Assembly: GCA_013359125.1 (NCBI GenBank)
Contig: JABWCR010000013.1
Location: 47,342-111,341, forward strand
DNA from: Armatimonadota bacterium
GTDB lineage: Bacteria > Armatimonadota > Fimbriimonadia > Fimbriimonadales > GBS-DC
Length of the DNA stretch: 64,000 nucleotides
Reading direction: 5' to 3'
The first letter of the stretch is position 1. The number at the start of each line of letters is the position of its first letter. A program made the position numbers and the translations under genes. This document shows positions 8,181-17,689 of the stretch, in pieces. The notes under the pieces are model-generated. The model saw nothing but the letters and a program-made list of their open reading frames with translations, did no database searches and was not told where the DNA came from.

Positions 8181-9715
8181 GACAGATTGTGCTCCCGCTT
8201 AAACTCGGCTTTGTACTCTTCAATCGCCTTGCGCAGCGTCGCCTCAAGGTCGCTTGTCAGCTCTTTCTCTCGCCGGATCGTCTCGGTCAGTTCGGGATAT
8301 TTTTCGGCGATGAACGGGTGAAAGCCCTTCTCAAAGTCGGCAGCCTTCTCAACCGGCAAATCGTCCAAGTAGCCCTGAACGGCCGCAAAGATGATCGTGA
8401 TCTGCTGCTCCACCGGCATCGGCACATATTGCGGCTGCTTCAAAACTTCGGTCAGTCGCAGTCCCCTGTTCAGCTGGTTCTGCGTTACCTTGTCCAGGTC
8501 GCTGGCAAATTGTGCAAAGGCCAATACTTCTCGGAACTGCGCCATGTCCAGCTTCAGGCGTCCGGCTGTCTGCTTCATTGCTTTAATCTGTGCCGATCCG
8601 CCCACTCGGCTGACCGAGATTCCGACGTTAATCGCCGGGCGCGCGCCTGCAAAGAAGAGGCTCGGCTCCAGATAAATCTGACCATCGGTGATGGAGATGA
8701 CGTTAGTAGGAATGTAGGCCGACACGTCGCCCGCTTGCGTTTCAATAATCGGAAGCGCTGTGAGCGATCCGCCGCCCTTTTCGGCGCTCAGTTTGGCCGC
8801 GCGCTCCAACAATCGAGAGTGCAGGTAGAAAACGTCGCCGGGATAGGCCTCGCGGCCAGGCGGTCGGCGTAACAGCAGCGAAACAGCGCGATAGGCTTGC
8901 GCCTGCTTCGAAAGGTCGTCGTAAACCGCAAGCGCGTGCTGGCCCTTGTCTCTAAAGAATTCGCCAATGGTGCAACCTGTGTAGGGCGCCAAAAACTGCA
9001 AACTGTTCGGGTCGCCCGCTGCCGCCACGACGATGGTCGTGTAAGCCATGGCGCCGTGATGCTCAAGCGTATTGACGATGCGGGCGACGGTGGCCATCTT
9101 TAGGCCGATCGCGACGTAGACGCAGAAGACCGGGCTGTCGGTGTCGTGCGTGTACTTTTGATTGATGATGGTATCGATAGCAATGGCGGTCTTACCGATC
9201 GATCGGTCGCCGATGATCAGCTCTCGCTGGCCGCGTCCGATCGGGATCATGCTATCGATCGCCTTGATTCCAGTCTGAAGCGGCTCTTTGACCGGTTGGC
9301 GGTCGATAACGCCGGGAGCCAGAATCTCTAATCGCCGGTACTCGTCGGCCACAATTGGGCCTTTGCCGTCCACCGGGCGCCCTAGAGCGTCTACCACGCG
9401 CCCCAACACGGCGCTGCCAACCGGCACCTCGACGATTCGGCCCGTTCGGCGCACCGGGTCGCCCTCTTTCAATTCTTCGTCCGATCCCAGGATCACGACG
9501 CCGATGTTGTCTTCTTCTAAGTTCAGCGCCATGCCCATCATGTCGCCGGGGAAGGCCAGCAGTTCGCCCATCAGCGCGTCGGGCAGGCCGTAAACTCGGG
9601 CAATGCCGTCGCCAACCTGAAGCACCGTGCCCACGCTCTCTGCGTCGGCAGTCTTCTGAAACTCCTGTATTTCCTTTGCCAGTATGCTGGTTATTTCTTC
9701 GGGCCTTATCGCCAT
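8177..9715 (-). CDS. atpA: F1Fo ATP synthase alpha subunit
   Basis: 512 residues. Alpha is the non-catalytic nucleotide-binding subunit of F1. Visible features are the beta-barrel N-terminus, the P-loop [13 protein letters not shown], and the C-terminal half with the alpha signature around [23 protein letters not shown] 9715 is preceded by GAGG in the 22-nt gap after atpH. Overlaps atpG by 4 nt, which suggests coupled translation. Confidence 0.98.
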   Translation of the reverse strand: MAIRPEEITSILAKEIQEFQKTADAESVGTVLQVGDGIARVYGLPDALMGELLAFPGDMMGMALNLEEDNIGVVILGSDEELKEGDPVRRTGRIVEVPVGSAVLGRVVDALGRPVDGKGPIVADEYRRLEILAPGVIDRQPVKEPLQTGIKAIDSMIPIGRGQRELIIGDRSIGKTAIAIDTIINQKYTHDTDSPVFCVYVAIGLKMATVARIVNTLEHHGAMAYTTIVVAAAGDPNSLQFLAPYTGCTIGEFFRDKGQHALAVYDDLSKQAQAYRAVSLLLRRPPGREAYPGDVFYLHSRLLERAAKLSAEKGGGSLTALPIIETQAGDVSAYIPTNVISITDGQIYLEPSLFFAGARPAINVGISVSRVGGSAQIKAMKQTAGRLKLDMAQFREVLAFAQFASDLDKVTQNQLNRGLRLTEVLKQPQYVPMPVEQQITIIFAAVQGYLDDLPVEKAADFEKGFHPFIAEKYPELTETIRREKELTSDLEATLRKAIEEYKAEFKREHNLS

Positions 9716-9737
9716 TGTTTCACCTCGGTCTCTATCG

Positions 9738-10295
9738 TTACACCGCGCGGCGCCGCTCGATCTCCAAGCGCGCGCTGTCCCTCATCTCGTCCAAATATCT
9801 ACGGATGCTTCCATCCACCTCATAATCGCCGATCACCGCTCGAACGCCGCCGATCAGGGACGGCTCTGTTTCAAAGTCGGCCTCGATCTTCTTGCCCATC
9901 GCCTTTTCTAACGATTCGACGATGCGCTGTCGGTCGCCTTGCTCTAAGGGCAGGGCAGAATAGACCACTGCCTTGGCCATGCCCAGATGATCTTCCAAAA
10001 GCCGGTTGTATTCGTCGCGAACCTCTTCAAATAGCAGCTCTCGATCCTTTTGGATCATCACCTCAAGGAGCCGCATGGTGAGGGGATGGACCGACTCTCG
10101 AAAGAGCTGCTGGACGATCTCCGTTTTGCGCTCGTCGGCTACCAACGGGTTGTACATCGCCCTGCGAAGCTCTTCGCTGCCGTTGATCGTATTGGCCGTT
10201 TCGTCCAGGTCTTTGGCGACGCGCTCGGCGGCCTGCTGCTCCAATGCGCTCACAAAGAGCGCCCTTGCATATCGCCGCGCCAGCTTCAGATCCAC
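9738..10295 (-). CDS. atpH: F1Fo ATP synthase delta subunit
   Basis: 185 residues, normal for delta (OSCP), the peripheral-stalk subunit that caps F1. The N-terminus [16 protein letters not shown] and the C-terminal segment [20 protein letters not shown] (family pattern G-G-x-x-x-x-x-G-D-x-x-x-D-x-S) support the call. The start is GTG 10293-10295, directly abutting the TAA of atpF, so it relies on translational coupling. Confidence 0.95.
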   Translation of the reverse strand: MDLKLARRYARALFVSALEQQAAERVAKDLDETANTINGSEELRRAMYNPLVADERKTEIVQQLFRESVHPLTMRLLEVMIQKDRELLFEEVRDEYNRLLEDHLGMAKAVVYSALPLEQGDRQRIVESLEKAMGKKIEADFETEPSLIGGVRAVIGDYEVDGSIRRYLDEMRDSARLEIERRRAV

Positions 10296-10865
10296 TTAGC
10301 GCGCTCCCGCCTTGGCGATAAACTCTTCGACCAGTCGCTTGTGCCTCGGCTCGTTCATCTCTTCGTTGAGCAACCGTTCCGTCGCCTTCAGCGCCAGATC
10401 CGTTACAAAGGTCTGCATCTCTGTCAGAGCCTTCTCCTGCTCCAGCCGAGCCTGTTCTTGCGCGCGGCCGACCACTTCTTCGCCTTGTTTGCGCGCTTCT
10501 TCAAGAATATCTTCCCTCAGTTTTTGCGCCTCGCTGACCGCCGACTGAATTTTCTCTCGCGCTTCAATCTCGATCTGAGCCAATCGATACTCATAATCCG
10601 ACCGAACGCGATCCATGTGCGCCCGGTCGGCTTCGATCTTGTCATAGGTCGAAGCAATGTCCTGTCGGCGAGATTCCAATTGCGCTTTCATCGGGTTCCA
10701 CAGAAACTTGCTGAGGATAAACAGCAAGATCAGAAACCCAACGCCCTGGATGATCAGGATGTTGAAGTCGATGCCTAGCAGCGACAGCAAGTCTCCGCCG
10801 CCGCCGTGGCCGTCGTCGGCCGCCAGCGACCATGCCAGCCCCTTTGTCCACAGGGTGTCCATCAT
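10296..10865 (-). CDS. atpF: F1Fo ATP synthase b subunit
   Basis: 189 residues. One transmembrane helix (about residues 33-53, FNILIIQGVGFLILLFILSK) is followed by FLWNPMKAQLESRR and a long charged coiled coil, the layout of the b-subunit peripheral stalk. The extra N-terminal stretch with HGGGGD is unremarkable. Lies between atpE and atpH; adjacent genes abut or nearly abut. Confidence 0.95.
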   Translation of the reverse strand: MMDTLWTKGLAWSLAADDGHGGGGDLLSLLGIDFNILIIQGVGFLILLFILSKFLWNPMKAQLESRRQDIASTYDKIEADRAHMDRVRSDYEYRLAQIEIEAREKIQSAVSEAQKLREDILEEARKQGEEVVGRAQEQARLEQEKALTEMQTFVTDLALKATERLLNEEMNEPRHKRLVEEFIAKAGAR

Positions 10866-10920
10866 CTCATATGCTCCTTCGGACAGCCCGGCGAGAAACT
10901 GCGCCGGGCGCCAGGCTCAA

Positions 10921-11202
10921 TTAGCCCTTAAACTGGGTAACCAGATCCGCGACTGCAGGCAACCGGCCCTGCAGCAGGAAGAACATGACCAGAGCGTACA
11001 AAACCAGCGACTCGATAAACGCGAGCGCAATGATCATCGCCGTCTGGATTCGACCGGCCAACTCTGGCTGGCGAGCCATGCCTTCCATGGCGCCGGCGGC
11101 CGCCTTGCCCTGACCGATGCCCGCGCCAACGACGGCTAACGGCAGACCCAGGCCAGTGGCCAGCGCCAGACCGAACAGATAAAGTCCAATTCCTTGCTCC
11201 AT
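10921..11202 (-). CDS. atpE: F1Fo ATP synthase c subunit
   Basis: 93 residues forming two transmembrane helices with the polar loop ARQPE. Glu64 in AFIESLVLY is the ion-binding carboxylate. Gln31, Ser65 and Tyr69 sit at the spacing of the Na+-coordinating residues Gln32, Ser66 and Tyr70 in Ilyobacter, but Thr67 is replaced by Leu66, so coupling ion specificity is open. AGGAGGC precedes the ATG. Confidence 0.96.
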   Translation of the reverse strand: MEQGIGLYLFGLALATGLGLPLAVVGAGIGQGKAAAGAMEGMARQPELAGRIQTAMIIALAFIESLVLYALVMFFLLQGRLPAVADLVTQFKG

Positions 11203-11262
11203 TGATTACAGCCTCCTTCGTTTTTCTCCGTGTTGTACCGCCCGCAGGCGAGTTTGTCTCTT

Positions 11263-11970
11263 CTAGTGATGCGCCTCGGCATGAGCGTGTTCGTCATGGT
11301 GCGCGGTCATCAGCCCAAGATAGATCGCCGTCAACAACGAGAAGACGAACGCCTGGACGAACGACACCAACACGCCGAAAACTAATATGGGAAACTGGAT
11401 CGGCAGAGGAAAATAGTACGACTTGATCAGCGGTATCGCAAAGGTCGCGATCAGCGCCAAGATAACCTTCTCCTTGCCGAACATGTTTCCGTAAAGTCGA
11501 ATCGCCAGCGAAAGCGGCTTGGCAATCTCGCCGACCAGTTCGATGACGAACAGCAACGGCGCAAGCGCGATAGGCACCTGCCCGCCGCCTGCAAAGTGAC
11601 CAAAGTAGCCCTTGATTCCGTTAGCACGGATGCCTTCGAACTGCACATAAACAAAAACGATCAGCGCAAGCGCGATCGTCGTATTCAGACTGGCCGTCGG
11701 TGCGACGCCGCCCGGCATTAGGCCGATCAGATTAGAAAACAGGATGAAGAGAAAGAGCGTGCCGACAAGAGGGGTGTATTTGCGACCGGCCGGTCCCGTA
11801 ACGCTGGTAACCATCCCTTCAAAGCTCTCGTACATCCATTCGCCCCAATTTTGAGCGCCGGTAGGTACGCGCTGGCGACGGGTGGAAGCAAGAATGGCGA
11901 AAACTGCGAGCCCAACGATGACGATCAGCGAGTACGCAACAAACGCATACGGATGCGGATGATGATCCAA
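11263..11970 (-). CDS. atpB: F1Fo ATP synthase a subunit
   Basis: 235 residues with five to six transmembrane helices. The essential arginine is in SLAIRLYGNMFG, the a-subunit signature that faces the c ring. His-rich termini (MDHHPHPY at the start and HHDEHAHAEAHH at the end) are unusual but occur in this family. The start is TTG 11970, preceded by AGGAGG; no ATG fits better. It is the first gene of the operon, with a promoter at 12015-12045. Confidence 0.95.
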   Translation of the reverse strand: MDHHPHPYAFVAYSLIVIVGLAVFAILASTRRQRVPTGAQNWGEWMYESFEGMVTSVTGPAGRKYTPLVGTLFLFILFSNLIGLMPGGVAPTASLNTTIALALIVFVYVQFEGIRANGIKGYFGHFAGGGQVPIALAPLLFVIELVGEIAKPLSLAIRLYGNMFGKEKVILALIATFAIPLIKSYYFPLPIQFPILVFGVLVSFVQAFVFSLLTAIYLGLMTAHHDEHAHAEAHH

Positions 11971-12014
11971 TGGACCCTCCTGTCCTTGGTTCTTGGCTTC
12001 TTGCCAGCGGCCAG

Positions 12015-12045
12015 ATTATACCTTGTGAAATATTGCACAATGCAA
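12015..12045 (-). promoter_or_regulatory. Promoter of the atp operon
   Basis: On the minus strand, TTGCAT (12040-12045) and a perfect TATAAT (12015-12020) are 19 bp apart. Transcription would start near 12008, about 40 nt upstream of atpB. The spacer contains a CRP/FNR-like palindrome and an overlapping TTGCA-CAA-TGCAA inverted repeat (12033-12045). Confidence 0.65.
12024..12039. promoter_or_regulatory. CRP/FNR-like operator in the atp promoter
   Basis: TGTGA-N6-GCACA matches the CRP-type palindrome TGTGA-N6-TCACA at 9 of 10 positions and lies between the -10 and -35 of the atp promoter. A perfect copy of the same motif is present at nuoD (35489-35504). Confidence 0.45.
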
Positions 12046-12065
12046 GGGTTCGGGACAAAGGCGGC

Positions 12066-12071
12066 TATAAT
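12066..12071 (+). promoter_or_regulatory. -10 box of the divergent 12081 transcript
   Basis: TATAAT lies 9 nt before an ATG at 12081, so the transcript probably begins at or within 1-2 nt of that codon. The -35 region overlaps the -35 of the atp operon on the other strand and is weak. Confidence 0.5.
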
Positions 12072-12080
12072 TCTGCCGAG

Positions 12081-12146
12081 ATGACCGCCCTGATCCAATT
12101 CGCCGACATCGCCTTAAAGTCTTCCAGCAAGGAACTGCCCCAATGA
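12081..12146 (+). CDS. Leaderless 21-codon small ORF coupled to the DHFR-like gene
   Basis: The ORF begins 9 nt after a perfect TATAAT and encodes 21 residues (MTALIQFADIALKSSSKELP plus Gln). Its TGA overlaps the ATG of the following gene as ATGA. A leaderless start plus a 4-nt stop/start overlap is the arrangement expected for a leader peptide that delivers ribosomes to the next gene. I recognise no homologue. It could instead be chance, since the stretch is short. Confidence 0.45.
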   Translation: MTALIQFADIALKSSSKELPQ

Positions 12147-12670
12147 GAAAAGTTACCTTCGGCGGCGCTAACAGCCTCGACAACTTCCTGGCTCGCCAAG
12201 ACGACGCCGTCGACTGGCTCCGTTGGGGACCCGAGGCCGGCGAGATCATGAAGGAATACTGGAGCAACATCGACACCGTCATCATGGGGCGCCGCACCTA
12301 TGAAGTCGCCAATAAAGGCGGCGGCGGTTTCTCCGGCATCAAGTGCTATGTCTTTTCGAAAACTCTTGAACCGAAGGAAGAAGGCGATCTGACCATCCTC
12401 AACTCAGACCCGGTCGAGAAAGTCCGAGAGCTGAAGGCTCAACCAGGCAAGGAAATCTGCGTCATGGGCGGAGGGCTGCTAGCCAAACCGCTCTTCGAAG
12501 CCGGCCTGATAGACGAAATCGGATTCAATGTCCATCCTGTGCTGCTGGGACGCGGGATCCCGCTCTTTCACGAGATGAGCCGCCAGATCGACCTCGAGCT
12601 TCTGGAGTGCAGACCGTTCAAAAACGGCTGCGTCTATCTGCTCTACAAAGTGGTCAATCCGGCGGATTAG
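12143..12670 (+). CDS. Dihydrofolate reductase-like protein (RibD C-terminal domain family)
   Basis: 175 residues, typical of the stand-alone YwjB/YyaP-like RibD_C family, which share the DHFR fold and bind NADPH. Key stretches are DTVIMGRRTYEVA, KCYVFSKTL and EICVMGGGLLAKPLFEAGLIDEI, the GGG motif being the nucleotide-binding turn. The substrate of these proteins is mostly unknown. Its own Shine-Dalgarno (AAGGAA) is weak and its ATG overlaps the stop of the 21-codon ORF, so coupling is likely. Ends 7 nt from a convergent gene. Confidence 0.85.
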   Translation: MRKVTFGGANSLDNFLARQDDAVDWLRWGPEAGEIMKEYWSNIDTVIMGRRTYEVANKGGGGFSGIKCYVFSKTLEPKEEGDLTILNSDPVEKVRELKAQPGKEICVMGGGLLAKPLFEAGLIDEIGFNVHPVLLGRGIPLFHEMSRQIDLELLECRPFKNGCVYLLYKVVNPAD

Positions 12671-12677
12671 ACGCGTC

Positions 12678-13385
12678 CTAACACCCGATGCCAAAGTTTT
12701 CCAAAACGATGGCCAAATCCGAGTCGTCCACCAATCCGTCTCCATTGAAATCCTCTGCCAGACCCGACCCCGTTTGACCGAAAGCCGTCAAGACCAACGC
12801 TAAATCGGTGTCGTCCACACAACCGTCGCAATTGGCATCGCCCGCAGGCAACGGCGCGTCGAGCGAGATCCGTATTGCGAGATCGCCGTCAGGGTCGGTA
12901 TTGTCGTTGTACAGCGAATCGGGAACGCAAATGAACAGATACGCGGCATTGTGCGGGATCCTCACAATGATTTGACGCACTTGCGTAGAATGGCTCGATA
13001 TCCGAAAGTCCTCCGGTATGTCGGTCGGGAGGTTGCCGAAGTAGGTCCCTCCGCTCAGAGCCGACAGTCCGCAAGTCGATATCGCATCAGGAACGCGATG
13101 CTGCTCGGACGTGGCCAACAGCGCGTTGGACGAACTGAAGACGCCGATCATGGTGTACGCGTCGTCGCTAAACTGCGGGCCGGCTCGCCAATCCCCGATC
13201 GTTTCGATCTTGATCGTCTGACCGGGCACGAGCCCGACCGATGTCAGACTGACGATCAGCGGATTAAGAGGCGAATCTTGATTCGTTCTCAGAAACGTCC
13301 CCCTTGGATTAATCGCGAAAGTCGCTTGGCACAAAGCGGTAGCGACCGATAATGCCGCCAGCGCAACTGTCATCGTCGTTCTCAT
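12678..13385 (-). CDS. Secreted protein with dockerin-like tail
   Basis: 235 residues after choosing ATG 13383-13385 (AAAGGGGG upstream); the frame is open a little further, but this start gives a clean signal peptide, MRTTMTVALAALSVATALCQ. The middle (about residues 25-180) is beta-rich and resembles a PA-IL/LecA-like jelly-roll in its wording (PGQTIKIETIGDW), though I cannot name it firmly. The tail has DANCDGCVDDTDL and DFNGDGLVDDSDL, two EF-hand-like repeats ending in FGIGC. Likely a paralogue of the adjacent 13430 gene in its tail only. Exported; function unknown. Confidence 0.75.
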   Translation of the reverse strand: MRTTMTVALAALSVATALCQATFAINPRGTFLRTNQDSPLNPLIVSLTSVGLVPGQTIKIETIGDWRAGPQFSDDAYTMIGVFSSSNALLATSEQHRVPDAISTCGLSALSGGTYFGNLPTDIPEDFRISSHSTQVRQIIVRIPHNAAYLFICVPDSLYNDNTDPDGDLAIRISLDAPLPAGDANCDGCVDDTDLALVLTAFGQTGSGLAEDFNGDGLVDDSDLAIVLENFGIGC

Positions 13386-13429
13386 GCAACCCCCTTTGCT
13401 GGATCGATCCAGCAATGTCGTCAACCCTC

Positions 13430-14287
13430 TTAGCACCCCGCGCCAAAGTTCTCAAGCACGATCGCTAAGTCGATGTCGTCCACCGAGCCGTCGTTGTTCA
13501 AATCCTCAGCCAATCCGCTGCCGGTTTCGCCGAACATCGAGAGCACACGGGCCAAGTCAGTATCGTCGGTGCACCCATTGCCGTCCACATCCCCAGGAAC
13601 GCGCCCAAACAGATTGGCGGCCAGCGTCGCCACTTGCTGATCGGTCAAGATCAAGTCATAAACGCGCAACAGGGCGATCCGCCCGTCCGCATACTCGTTA
13701 AGCCCTCCGCCCGACAAGTTGTCCAAGAAGAACGAGACGTGCGGCAGGTTCGCGTCCAGCACATCGCTGAAAACGTCGATCTCCATTCCGCCGTCCAAGT
13801 AGACTTTGACCGTGCCGGCGTCGACTGTAAAGACCGCATGATGAAAGGCGTTGATTGTGAAGTTCGTCGTCCCAGTGCCGTCCGGATAGGCTTCGAGAGC
13901 GCCGTCCGGATCGACGTAAAGGCCGGAGTCCAAGTTTCGATCCGATACGTCAAAAATCCTCTGCCAAGAACCGGTCGATTCGGTGAACTCGAACACCATC
14001 TCGATCGAGTACACGGTCCCCGAGGCTAAGGGCGCGAAGTGGAGCTGGAGACCGGCCTGGTCCGCCGGCGGATCCTCTCCGTCCCACCGAAACACGCGGC
14101 GCGATTGGCCGTAAACCGTTGCCGTCTCAAAGCCGTTCAGCGAGTAGGGATCCACCGACGTTAGAGATGGCCTTCCGCTCTCTTGAGCATCAAGCGTGTC
14201 GTTAAACAGATAGGTGGCTGCCGCCGTTTGAGCCGAGACCATCGAAAGGCAGAAAGCCGATAGCAGTACGATTGACGCAAGTCGCAT
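13430..14287 (-). CDS. Secreted LamG/concanavalin-like protein with dockerin-like tail
   Basis: 285 residues. Signal peptide MRLASIVLLSAFCLSMVSAQ, then a LamG-like jelly roll (about 25-225) with SIEMVFEFTESTGSWQRIFD, FHHAVFTVDAGTVKVYLDGG and GRIALLRVYDLILT, the usual strand order of carbohydrate-binding LamG_3 domains. The tail has DVDGNGCTDDTDL and DLNNDGSVDDIDL, ending FGAGC. GGGAG lies 7 nt before the ATG, and a TATAGT box (14314-14319) may be its -10. Probably an extracellular glycan-binding or structural protein. Confidence 0.8.
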   Translation of the reverse strand: MRLASIVLLSAFCLSMVSAQTAAATYLFNDTLDAQESGRPSLTSVDPYSLNGFETATVYGQSRRVFRWDGEDPPADQAGLQLHFAPLASGTVYSIEMVFEFTESTGSWQRIFDVSDRNLDSGLYVDPDGALEAYPDGTGTTNFTINAFHHAVFTVDAGTVKVYLDGGMEIDVFSDVLDANLPHVSFFLDNLSGGGLNEYADGRIALLRVYDLILTDQQVATLAANLFGRVPGDVDGNGCTDDTDLARVLSMFGETGSGLAEDLNNDGSVDDIDLAIVLENFGAGC

Positions 14288-14340
14288 GGAGAAGCTCCCT
14301 TTTTCTAAAGGAAACTATACAGCGGTTTTTCGAATGGGAA

Positions 14341-14415
14341 TGGTGGGCGGTATTGGACTTGAACCAATGGCCTCTTCGGTGTGAACGAAGCGCTCTACCG
14401 CTGAGCTAACCGCCC
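14341..14415 (-). tRNA. tRNA-Val (CAC)
   Basis: 75 nt with encoded CCA. Acceptor GGGCGGT pairs with ACCGCCC. The anticodon stem CTTCG/CGAAG encloses loop TTCACAC, anticodon CAC. The D arm has TTAGCTCAGCGGTAGAGC and the T loop has GGTTCAAGTCC. Confidence 0.96.
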
Positions 14416-14427
14416 ATAATGCGTGTT

Positions 14428-14513
14428 TGGTGCGCAGGGTGGGACTCGAACCCACACGGGCTGCGCCCACATGGCCCTCAACCATGCGTGTCTACCAATT
14501 CCACCACCCGCGC
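14428..14513 (-). tRNA. tRNA-Leu (GAG)
   Basis: 86 nt with encoded CCA and the long variable arm of class II tRNAs. Acceptor GCGCGGG pairs with CCTGCGC. The anticodon loop TTGAGGG gives GAG. It lies 12 nt upstream of tRNA-Val on the same strand, so both probably share a transcript. Confidence 0.96.
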
Positions 14514-14570
14514 TCCAATGCATTATAGCCCATTCCGTCAAGGAACCGAACAGCCTCAACTTCGTCTTGG

Positions 14571-14576
14571 TATAAT
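14571..14576 (+). promoter_or_regulatory. -10 box placing the start of a leaderless mRNA
   Basis: TATAAT in the extended context TTGGTATAAT is only 8 nt from the ATG at 14585, so the mRNA of the MacB-type permease probably starts at or just before its start codon. No Shine-Dalgarno of normal spacing exists. Confidence 0.55.
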
Positions 14577-14584
14577 GGCCAAGG

Positions 14585-15799
<1,215 letters not shown>

Positions 15800-15818
15800 C
15801 CACTCAGGAGGAAGCACA

Positions 15819-16427
15819 ATGAAACGCACACTGTTTTTCGCCTTAACATCGCTGGCGCTGGTCGGTATGGCCTGCGCTCAGCCGCCAAACATGACGCCCG
15901 AAATGCGCAAGCGCATGGAGGCATGGACAAAGTTCCGCGACCAGCACAAGAACACCCAGCAGCTCAGCGGCCTGGTGCGCGGCATGGCCCGATTGCAGGA
16001 AGAGGGCAAGCCGCTCGACGCCAAACAGTCTAAAGCGGTCGTTGCAATTCTGGAGCCGTTGAGCAAGAAGCCCAAACTGACCCAGGACGATGCGCGCAAG
16101 ACGCAGATGGCGCTGCAAAAAACGCTCACAGCGGCCCAACTGAACACCATTAGCCGAGCCCGCACCCAAGATCGACAGCGCATGGGCGGCGGAGGCGGCA
16201 ACTCAGGCGGGGGCGGCGCCAGACCGAACGGCGCGCCCGGCGGGGGCAACAATCGCCCAGGCGGTGCCGGCGGCGGCCAAGGCCGCGGCATGATGGACCT
16301 CGATCCCGCCAAGCTCAAGGACTATAACCCGTTCTATACCGGCGCGAAGCCCGCAGCGTCGTTCTTAGAGCGCGGCCAAAACGAGTTCAAGCAGTTTCTG
16401 GCCGAACTGAAAAAGAAGGCGAAGTAA
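15819..16427 (+). CDS. Exported protein with Gly/Asn-rich linker, between MacB permease and ATPase
   Basis: 202 residues. Signal peptide MKRTLFFALTSLALVGMACAQ, then a charged helical region (about 22-125) with EMRKRMEAWTKFRDQHKN and LTQDDARKTQMALQKTLTAAQ, then a flexible Gly/Pro/Asn stretch (about 125-165), and a basic C-terminal helix ending ELKKKAK. CAGGAGG precedes the ATG and the next gene starts 3 nt after its stop, so all three are one operon. It may be a periplasmic adaptor of the transporter. I know no named family. Confidence 0.75.
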   Translation: MKRTLFFALTSLALVGMACAQPPNMTPEMRKRMEAWTKFRDQHKNTQQLSGLVRGMARLQEEGKPLDAKQSKAVVAILEPLSKKPKLTQDDARKTQMALQKTLTAAQLNTISRARTQDRQRMGGGGGNSGGGGARPNGAPGGGNNRPGGAGGGQGRGMMDLDPAKLKDYNPFYTGAKPAASFLERGQNEFKQFLAELKKKAK

Positions 16428-16430
16428 TCC

Positions 16431-17168
16431 ATGGCGATCGTCGCGCAAGGCATTACCAAAGAATATCGGATGGGCAAGGTCATCGTCAAGGCCTTGCGCG
16501 GCGTAGACTTGGTGATCGAACCGGGGGAGTTCGTGGCCATCATGGGCCCCTCCGGTTCGGGTAAGTCTACTTTTATGAACATCGTCGGATGCCTCGACCG
16601 GCCGACAACCGGCGAGTACATCCTTAACAACGAGAAAGTCAGCACGATGTCGGATAGCCAACTAGCCGACGTGCGCAACAAGTACATCGGTTTCGTCTTC
16701 CAAACGTTTAACCTGCTCCCCCGAATGGACGCCCTGCGCAATGTCGAACTGCCCTTGCTTTACGGCGGCGACCGCAATCGTGTGGCCAAGGCGAAAGAAG
16801 CCCTGGAGCGAGTCGGATTGGGCGACCGGATGAAGCACAAACCGAACGAGATGTCGGGCGGCCAGCAACAGCGCGTCGCCATCGCCCGAGCGATCGTCAA
16901 CGATCCCGTCCTGGTGCTGGCAGACGAGCCGACAGGCAACCTTGACAGCCGAAGCAGCGAAGAGATCATGGCGATCTTTCAACAACTGAACGACGAAGGC
17001 CGTACGATCCTCTTGGTAACGCACGAAAACGAGATTGCAGAGCACGCCAAGCGCATAGTGCGTTTCAGGGACGGCAAAATCGTCTCGGACGTACCGGTCG
17101 AAAGACAATTGCGAGCAAGAGATCTCTTGGAACGAATGCCTCAAGAAGAACTAGAAGTCGTGGTCTAA
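16431..17168 (+). CDS. MacB/LolD-type ABC transporter ATPase
   Basis: 245 residues, close to family length. Walker [11 protein letters not shown]-loop region [21 protein letters not shown], signature [14 protein letters not shown], Walker [15 protein letters not shown] and H-loop [13 protein letters not shown] are all intact. TGNLD is typical of the LolD/MacB class, which energises the 14585 permease. ATG 16431 lies 3 nt after the preceding stop. The last 4 nt overlap a convergent gene. Confidence 0.95.
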   Translation: MAIVAQGITKEYRMGKVIVKALRGVDLVIEPGEFVAIMGPSGSGKSTFMNIVGCLDRPTTGEYILNNEKVSTMSDSQLADVRNKYIGFVFQTFNLLPRMDALRNVELPLLYGGDRNRVAKAKEALERVGLGDRMKHKPNEMSGGQQQRVAIARAIVNDPVLVLADEPTGNLDSRSSEEIMAIFQQLNDEGRTILLVTHENEIAEHAKRIVRFRDGKIVSDVPVERQLRARDLLERMPQEELEVVV

Positions 17169-17689
17169 AAGTCCGACCGCGAATCGTAGTCCTTCAAACA
17201 ACCCGGATCATCGACCTCTATCGGCAACGCATCGTACAAGCGCAACAGCGCGTTCAGCCCAACGTCTCTAAGCTCCAAAGCTTTGGTCGCCATCTCCGAG
17301 CTCAAACCCAACGGATGACCCCGCCTTCCCTGATAGACCGGCACGACCAGCGCAGCGCCGCCTCTCAACCCTTCAATAACCTGGGCGACCGTATCGGAAG
17401 AGACATCGGGACAATCGACCGGCAAAACCAAATAGGCGTCCCGCCCATCGCCAAGACCAATCTGAACCGAGGAGATCATCCCGCGCGACGGGTCGGGGTT
17501 TGTCAAGACGACACCGCCCTCCGCCTGCATCCCGGGCGCAACGACAGCCCTAATCTCGTCTGCGCCGCCTATAGTTAGCGCATCGATGCATAACTGAAGA
17601 AAGGTAGAGCCTCTATGAGGATAATCCAACTTTGGACCGCCCATCCTGCGCCCTTCGCCCGCAGCCGGGATGATTCCGACGACTTTCAA
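17165..17689 (-). CDS. MobA/MocA-like nucleotidyltransferase
   Basis: 174 residues from TTG 17689, preceded by AAAAGGG. The TTG overlaps the TGA of the upstream DinB-like gene (TTGA), and no other start fits the family N-terminus [19 protein letters not shown], which is the P-loop-like GxG(x)2-xMG-xPK motif. [10 protein letters not shown] carries the Mg2+-binding aspartates. These enzymes transfer CMP or GMP to molybdopterin, or activate other small molecules. No Mo-cofactor genes are nearby, so the substrate is open. Confidence 0.75.
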   Translation of the reverse strand: MKVVGIIPAAGEGRRMGGPKLDYPHRGSTFLQLCIDALTIGGADEIRAVVAPGMQAEGGVVLTNPDPSRGMISSVQIGLGDGRDAYLVLPVDCPDVSSDTVAQVIEGLRGGAALVVPVYQGRRGHPLGLSSEMATKALELRDVGLNALLRLYDALPIEVDDPGCLKDYDSRSDF

